Below, piece by piece: positions 33,292 through 42,712 of a DNA stretch of 64,000 nucleotides. This DNA comes from Acetivibrio cellulolyticus CD2 (GTDB taxonomy: Bacteria; Bacillota; Clostridia; Acetivibrionales; Acetivibrionaceae): NCBI RefSeq assembly GCF_000179595.2, contig NZ_JH556659.1, positions 857,905 through 921,904 of the forward strand. Direction: 5' to 3'. A model generated the notes under the pieces. That model was not told where the DNA came from and ran no database searches. It was given only the letters and a program-made list of their open reading frames with translations. The translations under genes and the position numbers were made by a program. Position 1 is the stretch's first letter. Each line of letters starts with the position of its first letter.

Positions 33292-33687
33292 ATGAAGGAA
33301 ATAGATGTGGTAGGGGCTGCAATTAAAAATGGCAGCAAAGTGCTTGCTGCTCAGCGGTCGGAAATAATGAAGTCGCCATTAAAATGGGAGTTTGTAGGTG
33401 GAAAAGTAGAAAAAGATGAAACTCACCAAGCAGCTCTAAAAAGGGAATTAAGGGAGGAACTGGGCATAGATATAAGTGTAGGGGATTTTATTGCAAAGGG
33501 CTCATCAATTGTAGAAGATAAGAAAATAAACCTATATGTTTATGATGCACAAATACTTGAAGGATTACCCCAGAAAAGAGAGCACGCCCAAATTATATGG
33601 GTTGATATAGAAAGAATAATGGATCTGGATTGGGCCGAGGCGGATATACCTGCATGTGAACAGCTGTTAAGACAGCTTGGGAACTAG
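33292..33687 (+). CDS. Nudix hydrolase, MutT-like
   Basis: 131 aa from ATG 33292, with GAGGAGG upstream; longer in-frame starts lack a ribosome site. The complete Nudix box reads G-G-K-V-E-K-D-E...REL-REEL-G-I at residues about 36-58, matching GX5EX7REUXEEXGU. The start VVGAAIKNGSKVLAAQRS and end typical of MutT suggest hydrolysis of 8-oxo-dGTP or another nucleoside triphosphate to clean the nucleotide pool; specificity within Nudix families is hard to read. It is monocistronic, set between the hnd terminator and the flavin protein gene. Confidence 0.9.
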   Translation: MKEIDVVGAAIKNGSKVLAAQRSEIMKSPLKWEFVGGKVEKDETHQAALKRELREELGIDISVGDFIAKGSSIVEDKKINLYVYDAQILEGLPQKREHAQIIWVDIERIMDLDWAEADIPACEQLLRQLGN

Positions 33688-33807
33688 TGCTCTTTATTTT
33701 ATATGAATATAATGCATGTTTTTCGTTAGTTTCAAATATGGTATCGGTTCTAATTTTTAGGTATTATAAATTAGTGGACAATAAAAATGAATAAAAGAGG
33801 TATGAAA

Positions 33808-34413
33808 ATGGCAAAACAACAGTGGAAGCCTACAACTATATTGAATCCTGTTCCAGCGGTTATGGTAACCTGTTCAGACAGGGAGGATAAGCCCAATATA
33901 ATTACTGTGGCGTGGGCGGGGACAATAAACTCAAAACCACCGATGGTTTCAATTTCAGTAAGAAAAGAACGTTATTCATATAACTTGATAAAAGAAAGAG
34001 GACAGTTTGCGATAAATCTTACAACAAGAAGACTTGCTTTTGCAGCTGATTTTTGCGGAGTTAAGTCAGGAAAGGATGTAGACAAGTTTGATGCCTTAAA
34101 GCTTACACCGGAAAAGGCATCAAAGATAGAAATTCCCTTAATTAAGGAGAGCCCTGTAAATATTGAATGTGTTGTGAAGGATATTATTGAGCTTGGATCC
34201 CATGATATGTTCATTGCTGAGATAGTTGCAGTAGATATTGATGAAAAGCTTTTGGATAAGGATGGTAAACTTTGTATGGAGAGAGCAGAGCTAATATGCT
34301 ATTCACATGGAGAATACTGGACTTTAGATAAGTCATTAGGCTATTTTGGCTATTCGGTTACAAAAAAAAGCAACTTAAAAAGAAATATAAAAGATAAGGC
34401 TTTTAAAAGATAA
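33808..34413 (+). CDS. Flavin reductase-like FMN-binding protein
   Basis: 201 aa from ATG 33808, which has AGAGG 7 bases upstream; two earlier in-frame ATGs (33787, 33802) sit on or before it. The split-barrel flavin-binding pattern is clear: NPVPAVMVTCSDREDKPNIITVAWAG and PPMVSISVRKERYSYNLIKE, then GQFAINL. Proteins of this family bind FMN and act as flavin reductases or flavoredoxins in anaerobes. No partner is encoded alongside. A terminator with a long stem follows. Confidence 0.9.
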   Translation: MAKQQWKPTTILNPVPAVMVTCSDREDKPNIITVAWAGTINSKPPMVSISVRKERYSYNLIKERGQFAINLTTRRLAFAADFCGVKSGKDVDKFDALKLTPEKASKIEIPLIKESPVNIECVVKDIIELGSHDMFIAEIVAVDIDEKLLDKDGKLCMERAELICYSHGEYWTLDKSLGYFGYSVTKKSNLKRNIKDKAFKR

Positions 34414-34424
34414 AATAAAACAGG

Positions 34425-34480
34425 ACACAAAGGCTAAGAATGTATTGTTTTTAATACATACTAGCCTTTGTGTGGGTTTT
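34425..34480. terminator. Long-stem terminator, compound hairpin
   Basis: ACACAAAGGCTA (34425-34436) pairs with TAGCCTTTGTGT (34462-34473), and ATGTATT/AATACAT forms an inner stem. GGGTTTT follows. It ends the flavin protein gene and lies 75 bases beyond the end of bglA on the other strand. Confidence 0.8.
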
Positions 34481-34554
34481 CTGCAAAGTCTATCGTAATC
34501 AATGTATACCCATATAAATACAAAAAGTAACAAAAATTAACTTAAAGAATATTA

Positions 34555-35895
34555 TTATATTCCGTTGTTTTCTATGACATTTTTATACCAGTAACCGCTT
34601 TGTTTAATAGTCCTTTTCAAAGTGTCAAAATCCACGTGGATTAATCCGAATCTTTTTGAGTAACCAAAGCCCCATTCAAAGTTGTCCATCAATGACCATA
34701 CATAATAGCCTTTTAAATTTACGCCTTCCTCAATTGCTCTATGGGATGATGCTAAATGCTCATAAATGTAATTGATTCTTCGGTCATCCCTGATGTTTCC
34801 ATCACCATCGATCACATCTTTGAAAGCAGCACCGTTTTCGCTTATAATAAGATTTGGTTTTCCATAGTCTTTGTCAAGACGTTTGAGTAAATCATATAAA
34901 CCTTGAGGATAAACTATCCAACCCATTTCCGTTTTTTCCAAATTATCAAGCTCACTATTTATTCCAACAAACTCAGTTTCTTCATTGTATTTAACAAATT
35001 CTGGCTCATAGGTGTTAAAAGCCAGGAAATCTATCGGCTGTTTAATTATTTTTAAATCTTCCTCTGAACATGTGAAATTGATATTTCTTCTGGAATAATG
35101 TTCTATGACATCCTTAGGGTAACTGCCCTTGAATAATGGATCAAGGTACCATCTATTCAGAATGCCGTCTGATAACCATGCAGCTTTTACGTCTTCTTCC
35201 TTTTGGGACGCTGGGTATTTATGAGATAAGTTAAGAGCAATGCCGATTTTGCCATTATAATTCATGTCTCTGTAAAGTGATATAACCTTACCATGTGATA
35301 CCAATATATTGTGCGCAACATCAAGTGACATTGCGGTGTCGGTTTCGCCAGGTGCATGAGAGCCAAGCGCATGCCCAAGGAATGCCACAACAAATGGTTC
35401 ATTATGAGTAAACCACATAGGAACAACATCTCCTAAATTTTTAAAAACAAAGGATGAATACTCCTGAAAATATTCTATAGTATCCCGGTTTGTCCATCCG
35501 CCTTTATCTTGAAGCTTTTGAGGCAGATCCCAATGATAAAGAGTTGCTGCAGGTGTTATTCCGTTTTCGAGAAGTAGATTGGTGAGTCTTTTGTAAAAAT
35601 CCATTCCTTTAGGGTTTGGTTTTCCATTTCCGTCAGGAAATATTCTTGGCCAAGCAATAGAGTATCTATATGACTTTAGTCCCAGTTCCTTTATTAACTT
35701 TATATCGTCTTCATACCGATGATAGTGGTCGCAGGCAACGTCTCCAGTATCATTGTTTTCGATTTTGCCAGGGGTGTGGCTGAAACGATCCCAAATTGAT
35801 TCTCCTTTACCATCTTTGTCATATGCGCCTTCAACTTGATAAGATGCTGTTGCAGATCCCCATATGAAATCTTTTGGAAATTCTATTTTCTTCAT
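34555..35895 (-). CDS. bglA: Beta-glucosidase, glycoside hydrolase family 1
   Basis: 446 aa from ATG 35895 (GGGTGG ahead on the minus strand; a start at 35931 is possible but unneeded). The GH1 acid/base Glu is in WFTHNEPF near residue 166 and the nucleophile in LIISENGAAF near residue 352. FPKDFIWGSATASYQVEGA at the start and WSLMDNFEWGFGYSKRFG near the end are GH1 signatures. No signal peptide, so it acts in the cytoplasm on imported cellobiose or cellodextrins. The wording closely follows C. thermocellum BglA. An AraC-type regulator is encoded divergently 243 bases away and probably controls it. Confidence 0.95.
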   Translation of the reverse strand: MKKIEFPKDFIWGSATASYQVEGAYDKDGKGESIWDRFSHTPGKIENNDTGDVACDHYHRYEDDIKLIKELGLKSYRYSIAWPRIFPDGNGKPNPKGMDFYKRLTNLLLENGITPAATLYHWDLPQKLQDKGGWTNRDTIEYFQEYSSFVFKNLGDVVPMWFTHNEPFVVAFLGHALGSHAPGETDTAMSLDVAHNILVSHGKVISLYRDMNYNGKIGIALNLSHKYPASQKEEDVKAAWLSDGILNRWYLDPLFKGSYPKDVIEHYSRRNINFTCSEEDLKIIKQPIDFLAFNTYEPEFVKYNEETEFVGINSELDNLEKTEMGWIVYPQGLYDLLKRLDKDYGKPNLIISENGAAFKDVIDGDGNIRDDRRINYIYEHLASSHRAIEEGVNLKGYYVWSLMDNFEWGFGYSKRFGLIHVDFDTLKRTIKQSGYWYKNVIENNGI

Positions 35896-36138
35896 AATTT
35901 TCCCACCCTTAGTAAAGTTATTTTTTATCATTATTTTATTTTATTATAGCTAAAAAACGTAACTAATTCCATTCAGAATATTATTTATTATTTCAAAATC
36001 TTATGATAATATTATTGTGTAATTTTTGACTAGGTGACGTAGTAGCAGAACGGATAAAACAGTACTTTTGACTGTATTTTTGGAAAGCAACAAGTAAGAA
36101 TTTGGTTATGTCAGAAAAGCATAATAGTGAGGTGAGAT

Positions 36139-37035
36139 TTGTTGAAATTTAATCAAACTAAAATAGATATATCCATTGACCAATTTTCCCCCAAAGTCCT
36201 AAAGAGTTTTCTTTTTACGCAAGGATTAAATTTTCAAGAAGGATTCAGGCTGAAGGAGCGATATGTGTACGATTATGAGCTTGAGTTTTTTGTCTATAGT
36301 AAAGGCAGTATGATTATCGAAGATAAAGAGTATAACATCAGTAAAGGTGATGTTGTTTTTAGGAAACCAGGTCAATTTACACAGGGGATTATGCCTTATT
36401 CATGTTATCTCATATGTTTCGATCTTCTGGACAATACAAAGAAAGAGCCGGAAACATATGACTTTACTAAAGAACAGGAATTTCAAAACAATTATTGTAA
36501 TCCCGTTCTTGATGGAATTCCTCCTGTATTTAAACCTTCAAATTTTCTTAAGTACCAAGAACTGTTTGATGGGGTTTTAAAAGAATTTATTAATCCGGGA
36601 GATTACTCAGGAATACTTCTAAAGTCTAGTGTGCTAAGGATTATATATGAGATATGTTCTGATATAAAAAATCCGTTTGTAAATACCGAAAACATTAATT
36701 CGGCACACTACATGGCTGTTAAAAGAGCTACGGAGTATATAGAAGTTAATTTTAAGCAAAAGATTACCCTTGAAAAGTTGGCTTTAATTGCAAATCTCAG
36801 TCCGACATATTTCCATAAAGTTTTTACTGATACCTTGGGTATAACCCCAACAGAATATGTAACAAAGGTAAGGATTGACAAGGCAAAGGAGCTACTGGTC
36901 AAGACAAACCTTCCGGTATATGAAATTGCATTTGAATGCGGATATGAAAATATTCCATACTTTAGCTATACATTTAAGAACAGGATTAATTTGGCACCTA
37001 GTGAATTTAGAAAGCGCTACAGTTATTTTATGTAG
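36139..37035 (+). CDS. AraC-family transcriptional regulator
   Basis: 298 aa. The N-terminal half (residues about 40-110) is a cupin-like sensing domain (GSMIIEDKEYNISKGDVVFRKPGQ). The C-terminal 100 residues contain two helix-turn-helix units: KITLEKLALIANLSPTYFHKVFTD and PVYEIAFECGYENIPYFSYTFK, ending LAPSEFRKRY. It starts at TTG (36139 or 36142; GAGGTGAG lies just upstream, favouring the second by spacing). It is divergent from bglA, so a role as sugar-responsive activator of bglA is the natural inference. Confidence 0.9.
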   Translation: MLKFNQTKIDISIDQFSPKVLKSFLFTQGLNFQEGFRLKERYVYDYELEFFVYSKGSMIIEDKEYNISKGDVVFRKPGQFTQGIMPYSCYLICFDLLDNTKKEPETYDFTKEQEFQNNYCNPVLDGIPPVFKPSNFLKYQELFDGVLKEFINPGDYSGILLKSSVLRIIYEICSDIKNPFVNTENINSAHYMAVKRATEYIEVNFKQKITLEKLALIANLSPTYFHKVFTDTLGITPTEYVTKVRIDKAKELLVKTNLPVYEIAFECGYENIPYFSYTFKNRINLAPSEFRKRYSYFM

Positions 37036-37129
37036 AATGAAGTATTGCTATAAAACAAAAAAGGTTGGCAAAAAGTACAAGATAGTTTCATATGCTAAAT
37101 AACAGGAAGTTTTTTATTATGGAGGCTAT

Positions 37130-38290
37130 ATGAAACAAGCTAGGCGACTTGATAATGCACCACCATACCTGTTTGTTGAAATTGAAGAGAATATAAAAAA
37201 GGCTTTGGCAAATGGAGTAGATGTAATAAACTTAGGTATCGGGGATCCGGATATGCCAACCCCTGATTTTGTTGTACAGAAAATGACAGAAGCCTTAAAG
37301 AATCCAGCCTATCATTCGTATCCGGAATATGACGGAGCATTGGAGTTTAGATGCGCAGTGGCTCGATTCTACAAAAAAAGATTTGGGGTAGATTTGGATT
37401 CTGAAACTGAGGTGGTTGCTCTATTAGGATCAAAGGAAGGAATAGCACATATTTTCTTTGCCCTGGTTAATGAAGGAGATTTTACCCTTGTTCCAGATCC
37501 GCAATATCCTGTTTATGAGCTCGCTACAGCACTTACCGGTGGAGTGGCCTACCCTATGCCGCTTCTAAAAGAGAATGGATTCTTTCCTGATCTTTCAATA
37601 ATCCCTAAAGAAGTTATAAAAAGGACCAAGATATTATTTGTTAATTATCCTAATAATCCGACAGGTGCAGTTGCAGATATGGAACAATTTCAAAGTATAG
37701 TTGATTTTGCTCTTAAACATGATATTGTAGTCTGCAACGACAATGCATATTCTGAATTTACATATGATGGAATAAAAGCTCCAAGCATTCTAATGGCTAA
37801 GAATGCAAAGAATATAGCTGTAGAATTTCATTCCTTTTCAAAGTCATATAATATGACAGGCTGGCGACTGGGATTTGCTGTTGGAAATAGGGATGCTATA
37901 TGCAAATTGAAAAAAATGAAGAACAATATAGACTCGGGAGTTTTTACAGCTATACAGATTGCTGGTGTAGAGGCGCTGGAAAGCGGTGATAAATCTGTTG
38001 AGAATATGCAAAAAATTTATGCAAGGAGAAGAAATATTGCTATTACAGAGCTTAAAAAGCTTGGTTTTGAATTTGTTGTTCCGAAAGGAGCATTCTATTT
38101 TTGGGTTAAAGTTCCTGATGGGTTTACTTCAAAGAGCTTTACAGCTATGCTATTGGATAAGACTGGAGTGGCAGTTGCACCTGGAAACGGGTATGGTCAA
38201 TATGGTGAGGGTTATATAAGAATATCGCTAACAATTAGTGATATCAGGCTAAAGGAAGCCTTTGAAAGAATTGAAAAACTTGGATTATAA
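37130..38290 (+). CDS. dapL: LL-diaminopimelate aminotransferase-like PLP enzyme
   Basis: 386 aa class I/II aminotransferase. VINLGIGDPDMPTPDFVVQKM at the start, NYPNNPTGA, and the PLP-binding Lys in HSFSKSYNMTGWRLGF (near residue 235) are all present. The overall wording follows the DapL type that makes LL-diaminopimelate from tetrahydrodipicolinate in one step, the lysine/peptidoglycan route of many clostridia. Related aminotransferases share these motifs, so DapL is probable, not certain. TATGGAGG precedes the ATG. It stands alone, ended by a terminator at 38332. Confidence 0.8.
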   Translation: MKQARRLDNAPPYLFVEIEENIKKALANGVDVINLGIGDPDMPTPDFVVQKMTEALKNPAYHSYPEYDGALEFRCAVARFYKKRFGVDLDSETEVVALLGSKEGIAHIFFALVNEGDFTLVPDPQYPVYELATALTGGVAYPMPLLKENGFFPDLSIIPKEVIKRTKILFVNYPNNPTGAVADMEQFQSIVDFALKHDIVVCNDNAYSEFTYDGIKAPSILMAKNAKNIAVEFHSFSKSYNMTGWRLGFAVGNRDAICKLKKMKNNIDSGVFTAIQIAGVEALESGDKSVENMQKIYARRRNIAITELKKLGFEFVVPKGAFYFWVKVPDGFTSKSFTAMLLDKTGVAVAPGNGYGQYGEGYIRISLTISDIRLKEAFERIEKLGL

Positions 38291-38331
38291 CATATAACAT
38301 ATTTTTGAAGCTGTTTACAATAATTGCAAAC

Positions 38332-38370
38332 AAAATCTCCGGGACATTTTGCCTCGGAGATTTTAGATAA
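38332..38370 (+). terminator. Terminator after the aminotransferase gene
   Basis: AAAATCTCCG (38332-38341) pairs with CGGAGATTTT (38355-38364). The next gene is on the opposite strand, and the symmetry allows use in both directions. Confidence 0.75.
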
Positions 38371-38423
38371 TTTTGATAAATTTTGCTTAGGAATGCTGAG
38401 AATATAACTTCTTTATTTCTATA

Positions 38424-38933
38424 TCAAACTTTTAAGTCAATTTCTTTTCCAAAGAAACCAGACATTTTCTTTTCATAGTTGTTTTTAAAGTAATCACTTT
38501 TATCGGAGGATGATTTTGAGACTGTGGTGGTAGTACCGCCTGATACATATGATCTTCCGCATTCAGGACAGATGCTGGTATCAAGTTTAACTGATTGAGA
38601 TATTATCTCACGGTTTTTACCGGTGGCGTCTGCAATCGCATTACTGACATGCTCCATTTCGTGTGACTTAACTTTTGCAGCAGAGTTTTGAGGGGCTATG
38701 TGGCCCGGAGTCTTGAAAGATACACCAGGGTCATTAGAACCATCAACATACTTGCGACTTTTGCATGTCTGGCATTCAACTTTTCCTGTAGTTGATTTTG
38801 CATCAACTTTTGAATTTTCACATTGAGGAGCATTTATTGAACTGTTTGCACGATTCATGGAACCATAAGCCGAGATGTTATTTGGTGCATTATTGTAATA
38901 ACCGTTATTTTGATAGTTTAGCGAGATGTTCAT
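38424..38933 (-). CDS. Zinc-ribbon metalloprotease-like protein (SprA-related)
   Basis: 169 aa from ATG 38933 (AGAGGTG before it on the minus strand; the GTG at 38942 overlaps that site). After an Asn/Tyr-rich start it has one Cys pair CQTC (with CSK/R nearby), then SHEMEHVSNAIADA, an HExxH zinc-protease motif, and a second Cys pair CPECGRSY. The sequence VSFKTPGHIAPQNSAAKVKSHE matches SprA-related putative metalloproteases as I recall. No signal peptide is present. Function unknown; possibly an intracellular zinc peptidase. It is divergent from the DUF975 gene. Confidence 0.8.
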   Translation of the reverse strand: MNISLNYQNNGYYNNAPNNISAYGSMNRANSSINAPQCENSKVDAKSTTGKVECQTCKSRKYVDGSNDPGVSFKTPGHIAPQNSAAKVKSHEMEHVSNAIADATGKNREIISQSVKLDTSICPECGRSYVSGGTTTTVSKSSSDKSDYFKNNYEKKMSGFFGKEIDLKV

Positions 38934-39062
38934 AGTTATCACCTCTACATTACAATTATATCACAGCTGCCAATTTTTTAAAAGGTATAAAAGTACTGTT
39001 CCAAAAGTGCTTTTTTATGATAAAATAAGATTTATTACTTTATTATTATATGGGAGGTTAAC

Positions 39063-39803
39063 ATGGAATTTTCGATAACTGGTATAAAAAGAAAAGCCAA
39101 AGCACAAATTGGGGGTAATGCCTTTAATGCTTTGTTTTTAGCGATGATATTTATCTTTGCATTTGTACTCATTCCTTTTGTTTTTAAAGGTATTGGTTGT
39201 GCTATTGCATTTTTACTTATGGGACCTATATTTCTTGGCTTTTGTATAATATTTCTTTGTATTTCCAGAGTTGATAAAACTCCAACTGAGGAGATGAAGA
39301 AAGGGAAAGTATTCGCACCACTCGGTTTGGATTTTATTCATGCATTAAAGTCTATTGAGAATGGGAATCCGTACCAGGCTAGCTTGTCGTTGGCATTTTG
39401 CGGGTTTAAACACTTCTTTAAGGCTCTTGGACTACTATTATGGAACACGTTGTTAGTTTTTCTATGGTCTTTTATCCTTGTTGTACCTGGTGTAATCAAG
39501 GCAATTAGCTTGAGTATGAGCTTCTTTATTTTAGCAGATGATCCTTCAGTTAGTTTGTCAAAAGCCATGGTGCTTAGTGAAAAAATGACACAAGGGCACA
39601 AAAAGGAGTTATTTTTATTTGGATTAAGCTTCATACTATGGATACTGTTTACAATAGTTTCTTTAGGGCTGGCTAGCTTTGTTACATTGCCTTATATTAT
39701 GACTTCATATGCCATAGTTTATGATAACTTAAAAAAAGAAAGTATAAGTAAGGGAATTATAGCAGAAGATGATATTGTATCTCTAAAGGCTTGGGAATAT
39801 TAA
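39063..39803 (+). CDS. DUF975-family membrane protein
   Basis: 246 aa with about five membrane segments (residues about 20-42, 45-68, 117-140, 178-200, 205-225). The block AFCGFKHFFKALGLLLWNTLLVFLW followed by VVPGVIKAISLSMSFFILADDP and a helix LSKAMVLSEKMTQGHKKELF is the DUF975 pattern. Function unknown. TGGGAGG lies 6 bases before the ATG. The gene ends 7 bases before the first T-box-like sequence, whose intact hairpin probably acts as its terminator. Confidence 0.87.
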   Translation: MEFSITGIKRKAKAQIGGNAFNALFLAMIFIFAFVLIPFVFKGIGCAIAFLLMGPIFLGFCIIFLCISRVDKTPTEEMKKGKVFAPLGLDFIHALKSIENGNPYQASLSLAFCGFKHFFKALGLLLWNTLLVFLWSFILVVPGVIKAISLSMSFFILADDPSVSLSKAMVLSEKMTQGHKKELFLFGLSFILWILFTIVSLGLASFVTLPYIMTSYAIVYDNLKKESISKGIIAEDDIVSLKAWEY

Positions 39804-39810
39804 TTTTTAT

Positions 39811-39986
39811 GAAGCAAACTGATGTTGCCTCTTAAGCAGCATCCTGAACGTATTACACCTGTTGGTGTCATATAACAAGTAGGATATGCCGGTTTATAGC
39901 CGTTATATGCGGATATAGGTGGTACCGCAGAGAATGCTTTCGTTCCTTTTTGGGAACGAAGGCTTTTATTTTGACTCTTTTGGGCG
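39811..39986 (+). promoter_or_regulatory. Truncated T-box leader, left copy
   Basis: The segment aligns with the 3' part of the pheST T-box (43911-44117): the shared run CTCTTAAGCAGCATCCTGAACG, a GTTGGTGT hairpin, then the T-box core AGGTGGTACCGCAG (39917-39930) and a terminator GCTTTCGTTCC/GGGAACGAAGGC with T-run. Stem I's 5' half is missing, because the DUF975 gene ends at 39803, and about 35 nt before the core are deleted. It cannot read tRNA as it stands, but its terminator is intact. Confidence 0.8.
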
Positions 39987-40137
39987 TTGCATTTCATCCC
40001 ATCAAACGAGCATTTCGTCAGAAAGTGTTGTGTTTTATCCCAGTATTAGGTAAAATAATTAAAACAATTAAAACAATATGAAAAATTTAAGAGACACATT
40101 TTAGATGACTTATTATTAAAGAACGTGGGGTAATTGA
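39987..40137. other. Short leader of the toxin-like gene
   Basis: No gene. AAAACAATTAAAACAATATG (about 40061-40080) is a tandem A-rich repeat. The ribosome site before ATG 40138 is weak (GTGGGGTAATTGA), as is often so for toxin genes. Confidence 0.4.
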
Positions 40138-42093
40138 ATGGGAAATACATCAGTTGAAATCAGGGTGTTGAACGAAAGTGAGAAAAGAGTTAGAGACCTT
40201 GTAAGGAAATTGGATAACGTGCATGCACAACTACAAAATATAAGAAATGTTTTAGATTTGGATATAAGAAATACTCAAAGAATAGACAATTGTATGTGTA
40301 GTCTCATAAAAGAACTGGAAAACAACTGCAATAACCTTAACAAATTTGCATCTTTTATTAAAGGTGCGTCAAAAGATTATGAGGATTCAGAAAAAAGCGT
40401 TAAGGGTCTTCTAAATAATATTGAGAATAAGACTAAAACTATACGCAGGGAAATATCAGATTTTTGGGATGCAGGCAAATCTAAATTAGATGAGCAAACA
40501 GTTAAAATGGATGGGGTAAAAGAGTTTGCCCAGAAAGTGATTGACTGGGGAGGAAATTTTGACATTCTGAATAAAGTTGATGAGACAGTCGACTATCTTA
40601 CAAATTTGGTAGACACGAATATGGAGGATATGTTCGAATATTTAAATAAAAAAGCAGATGAATGCTTTAATGAGTTTGAAGATTTCACAGGGATTAGCGA
40701 GAAAAATATGGTCTACAACTTTATAAAGGACAAGATGAAGGAGAATATAGGTATCCTTGAAGGAGGAGTTGACGAGGTAGTTGACATGGTTGTAGGAATA
40801 GTAGCATTAGCAGTGAAATTCGATCCAAAGTTTTTAAGCTTAAGAATAAGTAACGGAATTCAAGATATAATTATTAATCCTGACAAATATATTAATAAGG
40901 CTAAGGAACTAAAAAATACAATAGAATATTTGGTGAAACACAGGGGTGAAGTTGTTCAATTGATTCTTGAAGAGGCAGAGAATTATGGTAAGGAGTTAGG
41001 AGATGATCCTTATAAGAGGGGACAAGTAATTGGACATATTGCTGTTTTTATAGCGTCACTATTTATTGGTGGAGGAGAAGCAAAAGTAGCATCTAAAGCA
41101 GAGGATACAATAACTGTGGGTAGTAAAATCGAAAGACTTTTATCTAAGGCAGAACTGAAAAGGCTTACAGTTGGCAAGTCACCGGAGGAAATTGCCGAGA
41201 TTATGGAATGTATCGGTAAATATGGTGATGATGTTTTGAAAGTGATTAAAAAGGGAATTGATCCTGAACTTATAAAAAAACTTGATGATATCGGTATAAA
41301 GCCAGGAGACTATGAAAAGTTAGGCATTATAAGCAGAGAAAGTGCAGAGGCTTTATTAAAAAAAGAGAAAGAAATTCTAGAGTCTTTAAATAGTATTTCA
41401 AAAAACTTGAAAAGACGAATTGAAGCTGAGGCCGATTTTGTGCTAAGATATTCAGATAGTGAATTAGAAGATATAGTTAGGAAGGGTAAGAATTTAGGAC
41501 TTGACGATAAAACAATAGAAGATTTTTTGTTTACAGGATCAAGACAGAAAAAAAGTATTGATTCAGTTGAATTAATGACACAGATGGAAAACTATGTTAC
41601 TCTTATTTCTAAAAGAGGCTTCCCTTATAAGTTTGGATCACATGAGGAGTTTGTAGAGTTTAGTAAAAGTTTAAAAAAATTACTTGAAAAATATAATATA
41701 CCTGGAGATGACATATATATCCAAGGTTCAAGTTTGAGAACTGCAGCTTCAAAAGATGTTGATTTGGCAATATTTGTGGATGAGAAGAAATTTAATCAAT
41801 TATATGATGAGATGGTAGAGGGTATAAAATTAAGGACTAAACCGGGTTCAAAAGTTCGAGCTAATCTTTTGAAAAGTCTTGAGAAAGGAAAGGCAGATGG
41901 TAGGATAAACTCGTATTATTTTAATAAGGTAAATGGGAAAAACGGGCCTTCTTTTGGACAGGAATTATTTGAACTTGTCGACTTTACAGATATGGGGCGG
42001 AATTGGGAAAAGGGTACAGGACCCTTTGATATTTCGTTAATAGTTAAGGGAAAAGGGTTTGATGTTGGGCCGTTTATGAAATGTCCCGATTAA
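40138..42093 (+). CDS. Polymorphic toxin-like protein with C-terminal nucleotidyltransferase domain
   Basis: 651 aa. Residues about 1-115 are a helical hairpin (LVRKLDNVHAQLQNIRNV; FIKGASKDYEDSEKSVKGLL) resembling WXG/LXG N-termini of type VII-exported toxins, and no Sec signal is seen. A helical middle (KRGQVIGHIAVFIASLFIGG, residues about 295-320) resembles the hydrophobic pre-toxin region of such proteins. At the C-terminus GSSLRTAASKDVDLAIF (G530, S531; D540, D542) is the hGS...DxD metal-binding motif of DNA-polymerase-beta-like nucleotidyltransferases; a later Asp in FELVDFTD could be the third carboxylate. I infer a contact-dependent toxin that transfers nucleotides to a target. A probable immunity gene and a phosphatase follow. 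Confidence 0.65.
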   Translation: MGNTSVEIRVLNESEKRVRDLVRKLDNVHAQLQNIRNVLDLDIRNTQRIDNCMCSLIKELENNCNNLNKFASFIKGASKDYEDSEKSVKGLLNNIENKTKTIRREISDFWDAGKSKLDEQTVKMDGVKEFAQKVIDWGGNFDILNKVDETVDYLTNLVDTNMEDMFEYLNKKADECFNEFEDFTGISEKNMVYNFIKDKMKENIGILEGGVDEVVDMVVGIVALAVKFDPKFLSLRISNGIQDIIINPDKYINKAKELKNTIEYLVKHRGEVVQLILEEAENYGKELGDDPYKRGQVIGHIAVFIASLFIGGGEAKVASKAEDTITVGSKIERLLSKAELKRLTVGKSPEEIAEIMECIGKYGDDVLKVIKKGIDPELIKKLDDIGIKPGDYEKLGIISRESAEALLKKEKEILESLNSISKNLKRRIEAEADFVLRYSDSELEDIVRKGKNLGLDDKTIEDFLFTGSRQKKSIDSVELMTQMENYVTLISKRGFPYKFGSHEEFVEFSKSLKKLLEKYNIPGDDIYIQGSSLRTAASKDVDLAIFVDEKKFNQLYDEMVEGIKLRTKPGSKVRANLLKSLEKGKADGRINSYYFNKVNGKNGPSFGQELFELVDFTDMGRNWEKGTGPFDISLIVKGKGFDVGPFMKCPD

Positions 42094-42188
42094 AAACTTA
42101 CCTCAATAAAGGATGCAAATGGTTGGTCGAAAATGCGCCTAGGGTTTTAATTTAGTTCAAGAAACCCTTTGTGGAAGGAGAATACAAA

Positions 42189-42695
42189 ATGGGGAATTAT
42201 TCTAAAATACAATATGAACTTTTTGGAGAGAAAATCAGCAAAGAGGAGGCTGATAATAACGAGTACTACGAAATAGCATATTATAATGAAGCCGAGAAAA
42301 GAGTAAAAGTAGAATTGTTTGAAAATAAACAGCTTAGTCAACTTGTTTATCCGGACAAAGAACCTCCTTTTGAAGAAATAATCAGGGAGCATTTAGAATG
42401 CTACCCGAATATGAAAATGGAAATAGAGACACCAAAGGTATTTTTAGATGATGGAGGATATAAGTATACTTCATATATATACCTGCTACACAAAAATTTT
42501 GAGTTAGTAAAGGAGTGTTATTTCGATAAGGATGATAATTTGCTAAGAGAAGTCGAGCTGGATGAAAATAATAAACCTATTGTGATAAGTACTTATGTAT
42601 ATGATGAAAGTGGTGAACTTATAGAGGTAATAGAAGAAAGTCCTCAAGGAAATACAGTTGGGGGCTTGGATTTTGGAAATCCTCAGAAATTTTAA
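42189..42695 (+). CDS. Probable immunity protein for the upstream toxin
   Basis: 168 aa from ATG 42189, preceded by GAAGGAG; an upstream ATG at 42171 lies on that site. It is acidic, cytosolic (no signal or membrane segment), rich in Tyr/Glu, and predicted to be mostly beta strand; YFDKDDNLLREVELDENNKPIVISTYVYDESGELIEV reads like strand-turn-strand repeats. I recognise no family. The position 95 bases after a toxin-like gene, its size and its acidity fit immunity proteins of polymorphic toxins. The function is inferred from context only. Confidence 0.55.
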   Translation: MGNYSKIQYELFGEKISKEEADNNEYYEIAYYNEAEKRVKVELFENKQLSQLVYPDKEPPFEEIIREHLECYPNMKMEIETPKVFLDDGGYKYTSYIYLLHKNFELVKECYFDKDDNLLREVELDENNKPIVISTYVYDESGELIEVIEESPQGNTVGGLDFGNPQKF

Positions 42696-42712
42696 ATTGG
42701 GGGCTTGAGACA

